The notes below the pieces were generated by a model. That model was not told the origin of the DNA. It worked only from the letters and a program-made list of their open reading frames with translations, and made no database searches. Below are positions 53,633-64,000 of a stretch of 64,000 nucleotides of DNA, one piece after another. The stretch lies in the NCBI GenBank assembly GCA_934045075.1, contig OW203747.1:7274357-7338356 (forward strand). Direction: 5' to 3'. How positions within the stretch are numbered: the stretch's first letter is position 1; every line of letters begins with the position of its first letter. The position numbers and the translations under genes were made by a program. The stretch comes from Yponomeuta sedellus (lineage: Eukaryota > Arthropoda > Insecta > Lepidoptera > Yponomeutidae).

Positions 53633-53826
53633 GGTTATGTATGTATGTATGTATGTATGTATGTATGTATGTATGTATGTATGTATGTATGTATGTATGT
53701 ATGTATGTATGTATGTATGTATGTATGTATGTATGTATGTATGTATGTATGTATGTATGTATGTATGTATGTATGTATGTATGTATGTATGTATGTATAT
53801 GTGTGTGTGTGTGTGTATGTATGTAT
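53633..53826 (+). repeat. ATGT microsatellite
   Basis: About 40 ATGT units with a (TG)n patch near 53800. It opens long cysteine-tyrosine-methionine-valine frames in all plus phases, which are artefacts. Confidence 0.97.
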
Positions 53827-53964
53827 TACATATAATTACTTAAAAGTATGTAACTCAGGTGGTAACATAATCAACATGGGAAAACACTATAAATAGAAAA
53901 AGGCCTTATGTTCAGCCTAATGTCTTCAGGGAACACGCTCCACTAATGACGCCGATTATACGCT

Positions 53965-54275
53965 ACAGCGCTTCAACGCTCGTGGCCTAGGCGAACCGTG
54001 ATTTAAGCAAGATCAGGCGCGGTCAGGTACAGGATGAGTGACCGTCCCGTGTCTACCGCTAGTGGCAATTTTCCGAGCGCTTCCGTGCTTCGCAAGGCAC
54101 GTTAAGCCGTTGGTGCCGGCTGTCATGTAATGGCAGTCGTTAAGCCATGTCAGAGGCCGCGGCTTGATAACTTCTGACAGTAAGGCCCGCCACTGTCTTA
54201 CAATCCTAACGAGTATAGCCTAACCTTCCTGCGATGCAGGACGAGACCCGTGCCTCAACTGGTTGATAACGATAC
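53965..54275 (+). repeat. 5S-derived SINE
   Basis: GCTCGTGGCCTAGGCGAACC, GATCAGGCGCGGTCAGG, GGATGAGTGACCG and tail GACCCGTGCC; two internal deletions. Confidence 0.85.
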
Positions 54276-54889
54276 GCTACAGATTGTACGAGGTCGTAAG
54301 ATAGACGTGTTTTAGGAGTCGCTTACGCATTTTAGAAGGATTCCTGTATAAGCATGCAAAATGTAGCACAAAGTTCCGCATTCTTTAGCAGGTTCCGACG
54401 AAACTTTAACTAGTCTCGTGTTTAAATAAACGCTCTTAGAAGTTAGTTTCACCTTAGTTTAATTAGTTTCCAGGTGGGCAGAGGCGCTCCAGCACACTCT
54501 GCTGTAAGAATTAGGCTCACCTGCGAAGGGGTGAGCTCACAAACTGACTGTCAGCTGCCGGAAGTGAGCGAGTGTTACGTTGTTTATTGCATTTCCCACA
54601 GAACTTAAAGAAATAGTAGAAGTCATATTGGGCGGTGCCCGCGCGCTTCACATTAGCAAGGTATTGCTTAAGCGTAGTCTTTAACATCTATTTTTATATT
54701 CTGTGTACCTATTTATGTATATTATTTGTATTTATCTGTTGATAACTGTATGTACACTGTTTTTTAGGCATGTATTCATTTGTACCTTTGTAATAATCTT
54801 CTATATTTGTACATCCACTTGCTTCTTCGATATATTAGTGCAAGTGAAATGTTTTTATTGCCAACAAAAACATAAACAAGGTACAATAA

Positions 54890-55085
54890 CTGAGAAAATG
54901 TCTTATGAACTAAATTTGGCAAAAGGCCTCCATCCAAAGGTTGTCTGGAAGAGATCACTTTTAGTGATAAGGCCGTTGTCTGTACTCTTAGGTTAGAATA
55001 TCTGTGTAATTTCCATTTTTATGTACAATGTGTTCTAATTTCCTTTTTTATGTACAATAAAGTGTTCTGTATCTATCTATCTTTG
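54890..55085 (+). mobile_element. LINE 3' end
   Basis: CATCCAAAGGTTGTCTGGAA, GATCACTTTTAGTGATAAGG, a partly doubled TTTTTATGTACAAT and AATAAAGTGTTCTG with (ATCT)n. Confidence 0.65.
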
Positions 55086-55151
55086 ACAGTTTTTTTATTT
55101 CGGTTTTCGTTTGCTTCTAGTGAAGAAAACAATCGTGAACACTCTATCAAA

Positions 55152-55346
55152 ATGGCTTACTTTGCCGTGATAGAATGCAAAAATAAAAGTTGGGGACTTT
55201 GGTTGGTCTCACAGGTTTTCATACTAATGGGTTATGTGACTACTTCTACTCATTTTATGTTTTTTATGGTATTTCCATACATGTTCACTATTTTGTTCAC
55301 ATCTAACCAACAGTACGTTATTTATTACGCAATGCATAGAGGCTGA
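55152..55346 (+). other. short open frame, uncertain
   Basis: 64 codons from ATG, with two hydrophobic stretches (LVSQVFILMGYV and FMFFMVFPYMFTILF). No recognised motif, and it sits directly after a LINE tail. May be chance. Confidence 0.15.
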
Positions 55347-55547
55347 CATTCGGCGGTCGACTAATATAGCGCGTTATTACGCGCTGCGGACGCTGATTGG
55401 CTACAATTTACACTGGCGCTCACAGTGAGCCTGCTCGCATTCGGCGGCTAACTATACGTTTGGTTTAAACAGGCCCTTAAAGAACTAAGGAAGTAAAAGT
55501 TAAGGATTTGCTTGACTCAAATATCACTCTTCTATCAATAGCTCTGC

Positions 55548-56124
55548 AGCTTGATCATTAAAGAAACTCCTTGTCCTTAGCACGGGTTAGTGCATTAAAT
55601 AGTAGATTGCTTAACGAGGGTAGAAAGAATCGATTCCCGAGGTACTTAGACAGTATTTAGGCAATAGTCCGAGTAGGAATTGATTCTTTTACACTCTACT
55701 TTTCATTTCGAATATGAGGAAAATAAAAACTCATTTTTAATATTCAAATATTAGCATAAAGATTATTACCTATTTTTTTGAATTCCGTCACAGATACTAT
55801 AACAGATTAGTACCCGCCAATTTAAGTAGACTGATCATCAGCTTGATCATCAAAGAAACTCCTTGTCCTTAGCACGGGTTAGTGCATTAAATAGTAGATT
55901 GCTTAACGAGGGTAGAAAGAATCGATTCCCGAGGTACTTAGACAGTATTTAGGCAATAGTCCGAGTAGGAATTGATTCTTTTACACTCTACTTTTCATTT
56001 CGAATATGAGGAAAATAAAAACTCATTTTTAATATTCAAATATTAGCATAAAGATTATTACCTATTTTTTTGAATTCCGTCACAGATACTATAACAGATT
56101 AGTACCCGCCAATTTAAGTAGACT
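55548..56124 (+). repeat. recent 292-bp tandem duplication
   Basis: 55548-55839 and 55840-56124 are almost identical; I see one difference (ATCATTAAAG versus ATCATCAAAG). Each contains a tRNA-like unit 3' tip (TTAGCACGGGTTAGTGC). Confidence 0.95.
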
Positions 56125-56770
56125 TTTTAAATTGTAAACATGGAACGCGTCTTATACCGCTCAAAGAAGTTTGCGCTAAATTCACACTAGCTGTTTAGAA
56201 ACTCACATGGCCGCAGCATTTTTTTAATTAGTTTTTTCATCCCACCATCTCGGAAAGAGTATTTTTAATCTTCAATATCTGAGTGGAAGAGCCGTTTTTA
56301 TTCTCTAGAAGATAAAGTAAATTGAATTTAGAACATCGTGTGCACTAAGTTTGTGAATTAAAAAAATATTACACTCAATTTAAATAACTGTAGCAACGTT
56401 ACTTTAAAATTTTCTTAATTATACCTTAGTATTATTTTGTTATAATTTAAAGATTATTCTGTAATACTTACCTGTCATAATGTAGTAATTAATACCTAAA
56501 CTGAAATAAAAGTGTACCTATCTTGTGATTGTAAACGTTTTTTTTTGCATTTAGTCATTTCTTAAAATTCAATTTTTTAAAAGCCTATTTATTGCAAAAA
56601 CGCTTATCAACTCACAGTATAGTTCTATTTTTAAAGTTCATTCCCGCCCTTAAGTGGGAAGTAATTTGTATGAGTTTTTCGCTCCCTGTGGAGGGAAGCA
56701 GCATTTTCCACCCAATAATCAGATCAAAACAACACTACTTTCCGTGTATGAGAAATGAAAAAGAATATAC
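56125..56770. other. non-coding, no clear feature
   Basis: AT-rich without supported coding sequence or repeats. Confidence 0.4.
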
Positions 56771-56771
56771 T

Positions 56772-57005
56772 CATGTGGGTACAGCGATATTCCGATGTAA
56801 AACCTAACTGTAAAGTAAGGTACTCGGGGCTGCAATTAATGCAAATTACTTCAGCCGGAGAGTATTATAAAGAGGTTCGAAATTTCACTGATGCCGGTAA
56901 GTCGCCCATCAGCTCAGTTGGGAGAGAGCTGACATGGTTAGCCAGAGGTCGCGGGTTCGAGTCCCGGCATGGGTGGAATTTTTAGCCTTTAAATAGGTTA
57001 TTAAA
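56772..57005 (+). repeat. tRNA-like repeat unit
   Basis: CATGTGGGTACAGCGATATT start, CTCAGTTGGGAGAGAGCTG and GGTTCGAGTCC boxes, AAATAGGTTATTAAAT end. About 25 bp are missing between CAGCCGG and AGAGTATT. Confidence 0.85.
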
Positions 57006-57293
57006 TAAACTATTTTGAAACTTATATTTGTGACATAAAATGCAATAGAAACGTCATAATATCTTGATTTTACTTAGATGGAGGCCCAGGGTTACTGCGT
57101 AGAAGAAAAAAAAGGTAGAAATTCAGGCAAGTGAAACGATTTAGTCGGCAACGGTTGAACTATGTTTGCGGTTCTTAATTCGATTACTCTAGGTCCCTTT
57201 CGAGTTATCTAAGTACCAGGTTCCGAAAAATTTAAGACTGGCTTTCACATGATATTCTTTACGTGGATTTACGAAACCAAAGTATAACCAAAA

Positions 57294-57497
57294 TCACACT
57301 AATATTAAAGGCGAAAGTTTGTGAGTGTGTATATTTCTTACTTCTTCACGTCTAAACGGCTGGAGCGCTTTTAATTGAAATTGGTTCAGAGTTCGCGGAC
57401 CCCTGGATTAACATATAGGCTACGTGTTACTTCGGGAAAAAAACTTATTCCCATGAGAATATCGATACGCCGCGGGTAACACCGCGGGCGCAGCTAG
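57294..57497 (+). mobile_element. 204-bp non-autonomous Helitron
   Basis: TC at 57294 after A; CTAG at 57494-57497 before T; CACTAATATTAAAGGCGAAA start and CACCGCGGGCGCAG near the end. Complete by terminal rules. Confidence 0.85.
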
Positions 57498-57831
57498 TGC
57501 TTCCATAAGCTTGAGTGTTGAATTTTGTCGAATTGAAACCATCATTGATGAGGAGGCATTTCTCAAACAGTGCATCAATGTATAATCACTGATCAGCGTT
57601 GCCAGACGCTGGCTTGCGAATAATTTGAGCTAAAGTTTTTCCAGAAATTTTGGAAAAACAATAGCTCGATAACACCTTTTTAAAGTTCTCATGGCCCAAT
57701 TCACGTCATTTGTCAGAACGGTAGCCTAAAATTACTTTTTTTAAATAGCAGCTTGTGAAGTTGTACGCAACTGGCTTTTTAAAATTTTCCCAATGGATCT
57801 TAAAAATATGACACCTTTTGAACGTAAGGTA

Positions 57832-58057
57832 CAGTCTGTTAGCTTTTAGAATATACCTCTGCTACTATCGGAAAGACCGATTATATTGCAATAAGGTAAG
57901 GATTATTTTGTATTGTTATTTATAACTTTACATAACTTTTCAAAATAGTGAAGAAAAGTTTTACATAGAGCAGGAAGTAGTATTACACTCGTGAGCTTTC
58001 GGCGAAAACCGAATCTTACTCTAGAGCCCGAGGTATATTCTAAAAGCTAACAGACTG
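57832..58057. mobile_element. 226-bp Tc1/mariner-type MITE, intact
   Basis: Inverted ends of about 30 bp (CAGTCTGTTAGCTTTTAG, AATATACCTC) and TA at both flanks (57830-57831, 58058-58059). Reference copy for 10370, 18539 and 19812. Confidence 0.92.
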
Positions 58058-58084
58058 TAACAAAAATTGGCGCTTTTTATATAC

Positions 58085-58445
58085 ATTGAAGCTCTCGTAG
58101 CTTAGTGGATCCTAATGACTGGAATCTATCACTTGGCTTAAGCAAAAACGGGCGCGGTCAGGTACTGGAAGGGTAAATATTCCGTGACTACCGCTAGAGG
58201 ATTTTTTCCGAGCGCTTCCGTGCTCCGCAAGAAACGTTAAGCCGTTGGTGCCGGCTGTCAAGCAATGACAGTCGTTAAGCCATGTCAGTGGCCTTATAGG
58301 CTTCTTCATAACTTCTAAAGGTAAGGCCCGCCACTGTCTTACAATCCTTTACCAACCCGGACTTGGCCCTCGTGGCCTAACCTTCCTACGATGTGAAAAG
58401 AGACCTGTATCCCAGCAGTAGGAAAATATGAGGGTTGACATCGAG
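58085..58445 (+). repeat. 5S-derived SINE, diverged
   Basis: CTCTCGTAGCTTAGTGG head, AAAAACGGGCGCGGTCAGG, and tail AGGAAAATATGAGGGTTGAC. Confidence 0.8.
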
Positions 58446-58675
58446 ATTTCCCCACTTAGCCTCATATTTGGGCCATTGTACGTAGCAAGCGCTGAGGTAT
58501 GTTAACCCTTTAGACAATAGGGTTTCCTCACGATCTCTTCCGTTAGCGAGTGGTATGGCTACCATAACTTCACAAATGTACATAGCTTACAAAACAAAGT
58601 CATTGGTTCATCCGGGATTTGAGCCCACAGCCGATTGAGAATTCTCTATTCTACCGCTTCGCTATAATATGAGAA
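58440..58675 (-). repeat. tRNA-derived SINE
   Basis: GAGATTTCCCCACTTAGCC, GTACGTAGCAAGCGCTGAGG and a degraded tRNA-like head near 58615-58665; family of 27525-27800. Confidence 0.7.
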
Positions 58676-58759
58676 CAAAATTAAACGATAAAAACCCGTT
58701 CAAGTGTGAGTTGCACGTCAGCTAAAGGTTTGGTACTTAATCAACGAAAACACATTCGT

Positions 58760-58860
58760 CACATAACATAACGTAACGTAAAGCAACGTAACCTAACGTA
58801 CTGTAGCTTACCGTAGTGTAACGTAACGCAACGCAACGTAAGGTACGTAACGTAAAATTT
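58760..58860 (+). repeat. degenerate AACGT-rich repeat
   Basis: Irregular 5-bp repeats (AACGT, AACGC, AACCT). Not the insect telomere repeat TTAGG. Confidence 0.8.
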
Positions 58861-59635
58861 ACATACAGGCACATAGACACTGTAACACCCCACCCCGCGT
58901 AAAAAAGGACTTTAACCCACTTAAGAAGAAAATACGTGCAATAATAAATAACCTACTAGGAGCTATGATGCAAAACACTCGAATGGCCAACTGTGATCGT
59001 CTAGTCTAATGAGAACCCTTCGTTGTGAACGTATTAGTAACCTAAGCTCTTTTAGGATATGAGATTGAGTAACGAGAGTGTGTAAGAGATCCATCTAAAT
59101 ACAAAAGCAGAATTTAGATTAATGAACAGGAACCAAAGGTTAGCTTAAAGCAAATAAATATAAATGAAAACAGCAATCAAGCTAATGAAATAAGCGAAAG
59201 CAAGATATGATTTAAAATAAATTAAATAGATAACAGGTTAAGCTGCAATGAAGTTAAAAGAAACAAAACTAGGATGAAATATGTAACTCTTACAAAACTA
59301 CTTCTAAATAAATAAAATATAAAAGTACCAAATAAACCAAATGTCATACAGCAAACACGTGAGTGTTATAGTATAACGTCCCCTACCAAAAAGGCCGGTT
59401 AAGACAGACATTATTAGCCGACTATGTAGATAAGAATGGATTAATATGAGATGAGTACAATACTCGTTATCTACTAGTCGATAGTGCTAATTATATCCGC
59501 CCTGGATGGGGTATGGCCACCACTACGTTATACTGTTAATATATACTTATAAATAATAAACTATGACAGACTAGAAATAAGAATAGGTACAGTGATTCAT
59601 TATCCCGAGTCTATTCCTCAAGTAGACATACATAA

Positions 59636-60340
59636 TTACGCGAGAATTGGCAAAGCGACGTTCAGCAGTACAATGCATTGGCAGTCGACGAAAGTGAGAG
59701 AGGTAGGTAGGTAACCAAATGCACAAAGTACGTTGGAAAAGACTTCACCGAAGCTTACCAACACTGAAACAATCTGGCCAAACTCACGCAACCATGAAAT
59801 GCCACTATAGGAAAAATCAATCAACTAAAGAAAATACTAACGATAAAATCTGTACATATTCCCAAAATAAATATAATAACCTAACTACGTACCTATATGC
59901 CTTAAGTATCACACACAATTAACGCAGGAATTGGCAAAGAGATGTCCAGCAGTACAATGCATTGGCAGAAGAGTGAGAGAGAGAGGTAGGTAACCAAATG
60001 CACAAAGTACGTTGGAAAAGACTTCATCGAAGCCTACCAACACTGAAACAATCTGGCCAAACCAACGCAACTATGAATGATACCAAAGCACAAGTCATCA
60101 GAAGGAAATAAATATAATAAACGCACAATAAGCAAAATTAGGTATAAAGTCTTAAGACCCAGGTCATTACACACAATTAACGTAAGAAACGGCAAAGGGA
60201 TGTTCAGTAGTACAATGCATTGGCAGAAGAGTGTGAGTGAGGTAGGTAGACCAATGCACAAAGTACTTTGGAACAACTTCATCGAAGCTGACTAAACTGA
60301 AACATCTCAGCCGAACCCACGCAACCATGAAATAATGCCA
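59636..60340 (+). repeat. three tandem units of 260-283 bp
   Basis: Units start near 59638, 59921 and 60180, each with GGCAAAG, AGTACAATGCATTGGCAG, GCACAAAGTACGTTGGAA and ACTGAAACA. They drift in length and sequence; open frames across them are not conserved. Confidence 0.85.
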
Positions 60341-60439
60341 AGAATTAAGCCAATATACCTACTACAAAAATAAGCCTTACTATTAAAAAGCCTATAGTGG
60401 CTTCTAACTACTCACTAACGTCCCATAACGTCCTTTCAT

Positions 60440-60680
60440 TGCCTATCATAATCCGTAATTTGATAACCCTATATATTGGACACCCTATAACGCGACTATA
60501 TTCGGACTATGCGTTCCTATATAGTATAATTATAATCTACTAACAAACGTAACATAATATAAACCGTAATTTACCACCCTATATACTGGACACCCTATAT
60601 TGCGTATATGCCGCCTATGTGTTCCCATTCAATAGTAAGTACCTATATGATCTATTACAAACGTAACATACCTACATAAC
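60440..60680 (+). repeat. two tandem units of about 115 bp
   Basis: ATATTGGACACCCTATA and ATACTGGACACCCTATA head two units that both end with ACAAACGTAACATA. Confidence 0.8.
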
Positions 60681-62200
60681 TTCGGTCGAGAAAGGTACGC
60701 ACCTACCTACATAAACGCAAGAGTTGAATGACCCGAAGGTCACGAGTTAGACAGCTATTATATAGGTACCGCATCGCTCTAAACCTATTCCTTAGTTCGA
60801 TGGAAATGTCACTGTTAGGTTATTATGCACAGAACCTCACACCTAGTGTTATCTAACAATCATTGATATTAAATATTGACAGAAGTTGTAAACAATACGT
60901 TTAGTAGGTATCAAATCAGAATTAAAATGCTATAATTTTCTAACGGGTTTAGACAGATTTACCTACCTTACCCTAATTGAATCGAGACATTAAACGTAAC
61001 GCTTTTATCTACTTGATTTAATAGCTTCAATAGGAAACATTGAGGAGACACCAATTCACTTATTTGTCAATTTAAAATGATCCTAACAGACGAATAATGA
61101 CCGCATATGTGGGGAGCTGGGGAAATACTTACTCTCATCATTCAACTCTGGATACCCTGGAAGAAAAAGGGGAGCCTACCTAACATTCCCAGCCCAGTAA
61201 GCTAATGAATTTAACCACCAAACAAATTGTTTCAGCAAAGCAAACCACATTTATATTTAATCGTGTGTATGTGTGAGTGCCTATGGTGTTTCCCTAGTCA
61301 CAGCTATTACCGCTATCCTCCCTAACTCCGGAAAACCTAACTGTTTCAAGTCATTAAATTCTTTTTAATGCACTAACTCGTGCTAAGGACTGACTTGACG
61401 CAGTTAGCTTTCAGACTTTCTGGCCGGCCAGAGTGTGTAGCCTAGGGTGTGTATGCGTAAGTGGTTTATGGGATCGGTACCACTTACAGGGTAAGAATAT
61501 ACGGAATATAATACATAGATATGTTATGGGTGCAAAGTGCCAGAGGGCTAGAATCGTCTGTCACGCAGGGAAATAGCAGGGGGAAAATTGCTATACCACA
61601 AATGCTAGTGGAAGGAGATCTAACACCACATTCACAAGAAGCATTTTAACCCAATTTTCAAGCAAGATAATATGAAATTATCTCAATTAAATAATTAATT
61701 ATGACATCTAATTATATAGGAAAATTGTTATACAAATAAATTAAATTGGGCACACCTCCGGTGAAGGGATTCTTTAAACCTTTCAACCAAAGCAGACTCA
61801 GATTCAACCGTAGCATAGTAAGCAGAGCTAGATATTGGAATTCCTCATTTAGTCTGTCAAATCAACTGTATAAGGCTACCAAGTGAATTCGCTCTAAATT
61901 CACACGTTTGTATGCGGAATTAAATATGATGCAAACCTCTGAAAGCTATGGCGCAGACATGTCACTGATAACTTCGTGTGCCTACATCGAGTCGAGTAGG
62001 TATTCGACAAAGGCTAGCCACACGGCCTATCCGTAACATGCCCTTGCCACCGAGAGTTTTGTTTTGCACACATTTATTTCCCCAAAAACGCTGTACTGTG
62101 GAGAAAAAGGGTTAGTTCACAATTTATTTCGCGGAAGCTACACTAATCACAAATGCTGAAAACCATATTTTTACGCGGAAACCTTCTAGCTAATTGTACG
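60681..62200. other. non-coding, repeat-poor
   Basis: Only a tRNA-like unit tip at about 61362-61395 (TTTTTAATGCACTAACTCG). Could be intron of the gene suggested by the promoter at 62205-62605. Confidence 0.4.
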
Positions 62201-62204
62201 GAAT

Positions 62205-62605
62205 ACTCACCAAAACCGTTCCTAACATTTACACTTTTTACTTTCAAATCTAATTCCCTAGCTCCGAAAGTACCTCTAAACCTGAGACTTCACACCAGGG
62301 CTGATACACTAGAACGCAATGCCCACAGATGATGCTAGGTCACAAATCCAAAGCCACTTTCCTATTACTGAATTTTAATGCAATCGAAACTCCCCAGTTC
62401 TAATAAATTCACACAAAATGGCGAATTTTCCTACGAGCGGAATAGGTGTACGTACTATTGAATTTCCTGGTCCAGAATGCGTGCGCGCCGTTGGCGCCTC
62501 GGCCTTTTTATAGCCTCGCGAAACAACCCCGCGCGTCCAAAATGGCTCCGCTCCCAATTCCGCTTTGTCTAACCCATCATGAAACCTAATGACACCCGAT
62601 TGGCC
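62205..62605 (-). promoter_or_regulatory. candidate promoter, leader exon and splice donor
   Basis: Minus strand, in order: CCAAT at 62599-62603, GCGGAGCCATTTTGG (a YY1/Pho-like core) at about 62540, TATAAAAAGG at 62503-62512, an expected start near 62480, about 270 nt of leader, and GGTTTTG|GTGAGT with donor GT at 62209-62210. The block is GC- and CpG-rich compared with flanks. Spacing is that of a TATA-type gene start. No coding exon is visible in the 3.5 kb downstream, so the rest would lie further left or the element may belong to a transposon. Confidence 0.45.
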
Positions 62606-62639
62606 AGCCGAAATCCACCTCCATCTCGTTTCAGAACTT

Positions 62640-63480
62640 TAATGTTTTGATATTTTGTAAATTAATTTCCTGTGTCTTAATGTAATACATTATTTATTTT
62701 CTATTTATTTATCTCGATATTTCCTGTTTAATTGATTTGTCTACAATAATTTCTTCTTAACAATTTATTCCAACACACCACTGACCTGCGGCACAATGCT
62801 TACGGACAACTAACTAACTTCTGTTAATATAAAGGTTTAGCGTAATGTTTGTGTTAAAACATCCTTTCAATTTAGTACAGATTTACCTAGAAATACTCTA
62901 CTTAGGCTACAATTGCGAATTGAAACGTTATAATCATTTTAGTAGGCGCCGCGGCAACCAGTGGCGCCCAAACCGGAATCGGCTAATCGGAGAACTACAA
63001 TCCACCAATACAGCAATACTCTAAACTCACACACGCAACCCTGTATGAATACGAGAAGAAGCTGCGTTCAACAATATTTAATTATTAGGGATGCCCTAAA
63101 TGCTACATTTCAAAAGTGATGAATGATTCAATTCCTTTCCCGAACATTGAATAAATAGCTCTTAGCAGTTCGTGACTAAATATATTACGTGTCATGTTTC
63201 ATTCCTATTTACGAGTAACAACTTTAGCTATCCCTCTAGCAACAATTATAAATAATTACACCATTCGCAAATATTATGGTATTAAGTTAATATACTTTGA
63301 AATTTTGATTTTATTGAAATAAATAACGTGACAAGACTATCGAAGGCATAGAGCCATGAAAGAAAACCAATAAACAATCAAAATAGAAATTACTACCTTG
63401 GACAAATTATGTTAAGAATAATAACTGTTATACAACAGAAACATACATTACAACATTAGTCCCAAGCGACGTGCATGGTT
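62640..63480. other. non-coding, no clear feature
   Basis: AT-rich apart from a GC-rich patch at 62945-62985; no supported gene. Confidence 0.4.
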
Positions 63481-63484
63481 GTTT

Positions 63485-63570
63485 TAAAAAAGTTGAACGG
63501 AATCGAACCCGCGTACCGTCCGATCTCCGCACTACACCTACCAAATACGTGCGTCACTCGCCTAACTGTA
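63485..63570 (-). repeat. tRNA-like SINE head
   Basis: Minus-strand GCGGGTTCGATTCCGTTC is a good B box; upstream GTGTAGTGCGGAGATCGG. Only the head is recognisable. Confidence 0.45.
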
Positions 63571-64000
63571 GGTAGGTAGGCAGTCGGCGCCGCCGGTTAC
63601 TAACGCGGAACGGAATGAGACCATGTGGTTTCTTTTATAGACATTAAGTTTATGATTGATTATCATACGAGATTACGTATAGGTGATCTAGATATTAAAA
63701 GGGATATGAAGGGAATCATTCGAGTTCTTTTTCTTTTGTTTCAGTCATTTAACCCCAACACTAGCCTAGATAGTTTAATATCCATTCTCAAAAGAAAGTA
63801 GATGTTCTTTGATTGATTAATTATGAGCTTTATTTATTTTGTTTTTGTGAATAGACCATTTTTTATTACAGACTTGTAATATTACATCAATATGTTCTAA
63901 ATTAGTTTCCTTTCACGACAAGACATATTAATAACCTCTCAACGCAGCCGTAAAGAACATTTAGTGATCTCAGTCTCGGCTAGATGGAGCTAGTAGTTAT
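63571..64000. other. non-coding to window end
   Basis: GGTAGGTAGGCAGTC patch, then AT-rich DNA without supported features. Confidence 0.4.

Noticed and set aside
53580..53896. Long frames of repeated cysteine, methionine, tyrosine and valine
   Set aside because: They are the ATGT microsatellite read in three phases.
58760..58860. Telomere-like repeat
   Set aside because: Units are AACGT-like and irregular, not TTAGG.
62941..62980. LTR primer-binding site (CAGTGGCGCCCAAACC) on the plus strand
   Set aside because: No LTR end, polyadenylation signal or gag/pol follows; the resemblance is short.

Overview
The window is a repeat-saturated stretch of an insect genome, almost certainly a moth or butterfly (Lepidoptera). 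Two things point there. The only two intact long reading frames are secreted beta-propeller proteins resembling the lepidopteran haemolymph ommochrome-binding proteins. The repeats are of familiar lepidopteran kinds: 5S-rRNA-derived and tRNA-derived SINEs, RTE-like and Jockey/CR1-like LINE tails, Helitrons ending CTAG|T, TA- and TTAA-flanked MITEs, and piggyBac, PIF/Harbinger and hAT remnants. There are no operons, Shine-Dalgarno sites or CRISPR arrays. All repeat assignments are by eye.

Layout. 1-4328 is a near-perfect palindrome with arms of about 2.14 kb and about 99% identity by eye, centred on two head-to-head copies of a tRNA-like element; its left arm runs to the window edge and may continue beyond it. 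Just right of it (4374-4790) lies a broken first part of a beta-propeller gene with a recognisable promoter. The intact paralogue faces it on the minus strand (6148-7038), and a second intact minus-strand paralogue lies at 23449-24330. 7.2-23 kb is nested SINEs, MITEs and a decayed LINE reverse transcriptase (11549-12670), plus a possible promoter near 10.27 kb. 25-36 kb holds a 3.5-kb Helitron-like element (28041-31526) carrying a possible THAP zinc-finger fragment, and an RTE-type LINE 3' end (33414-33853). 36-58 kb holds more SINEs, a PIF/Harbinger relic (44978-46333), a hAT relic (47060-47400), a possible LTR (49220-49690), a degenerate tandem array (51.3-52.1 kb), a LINE end with a long ATGT microsatellite (53.3-53.8 kb) and an almost identical 292-bp tandem duplication (55548-56124). 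58.7-64 kb is poorer in recognisable repeats and carries two tandem arrays and a promoter-like CCAAT/TATA/exon-1/splice-donor arrangement on the minus strand (62205-62605), possibly the start of a gene whose coding exons I cannot see.

Two small RNA-derived families dominate. One carries a 5S rRNA internal promoter region (about 20 pieces). The other is a roughly 305-bp unit with a complete tRNA-like A box and B box in its middle rather than at its 5' end, and it also occurs as head-to-tail tandems. A recurring oddity is a set of short, nearly perfect fold-back hairpins, several at retroelement ends, alongside the 4.3-kb palindrome. Apart from the propeller paralogues no genes here clearly work together; the region reads as accessory, transposon-rich DNA around a small secreted-protein family.
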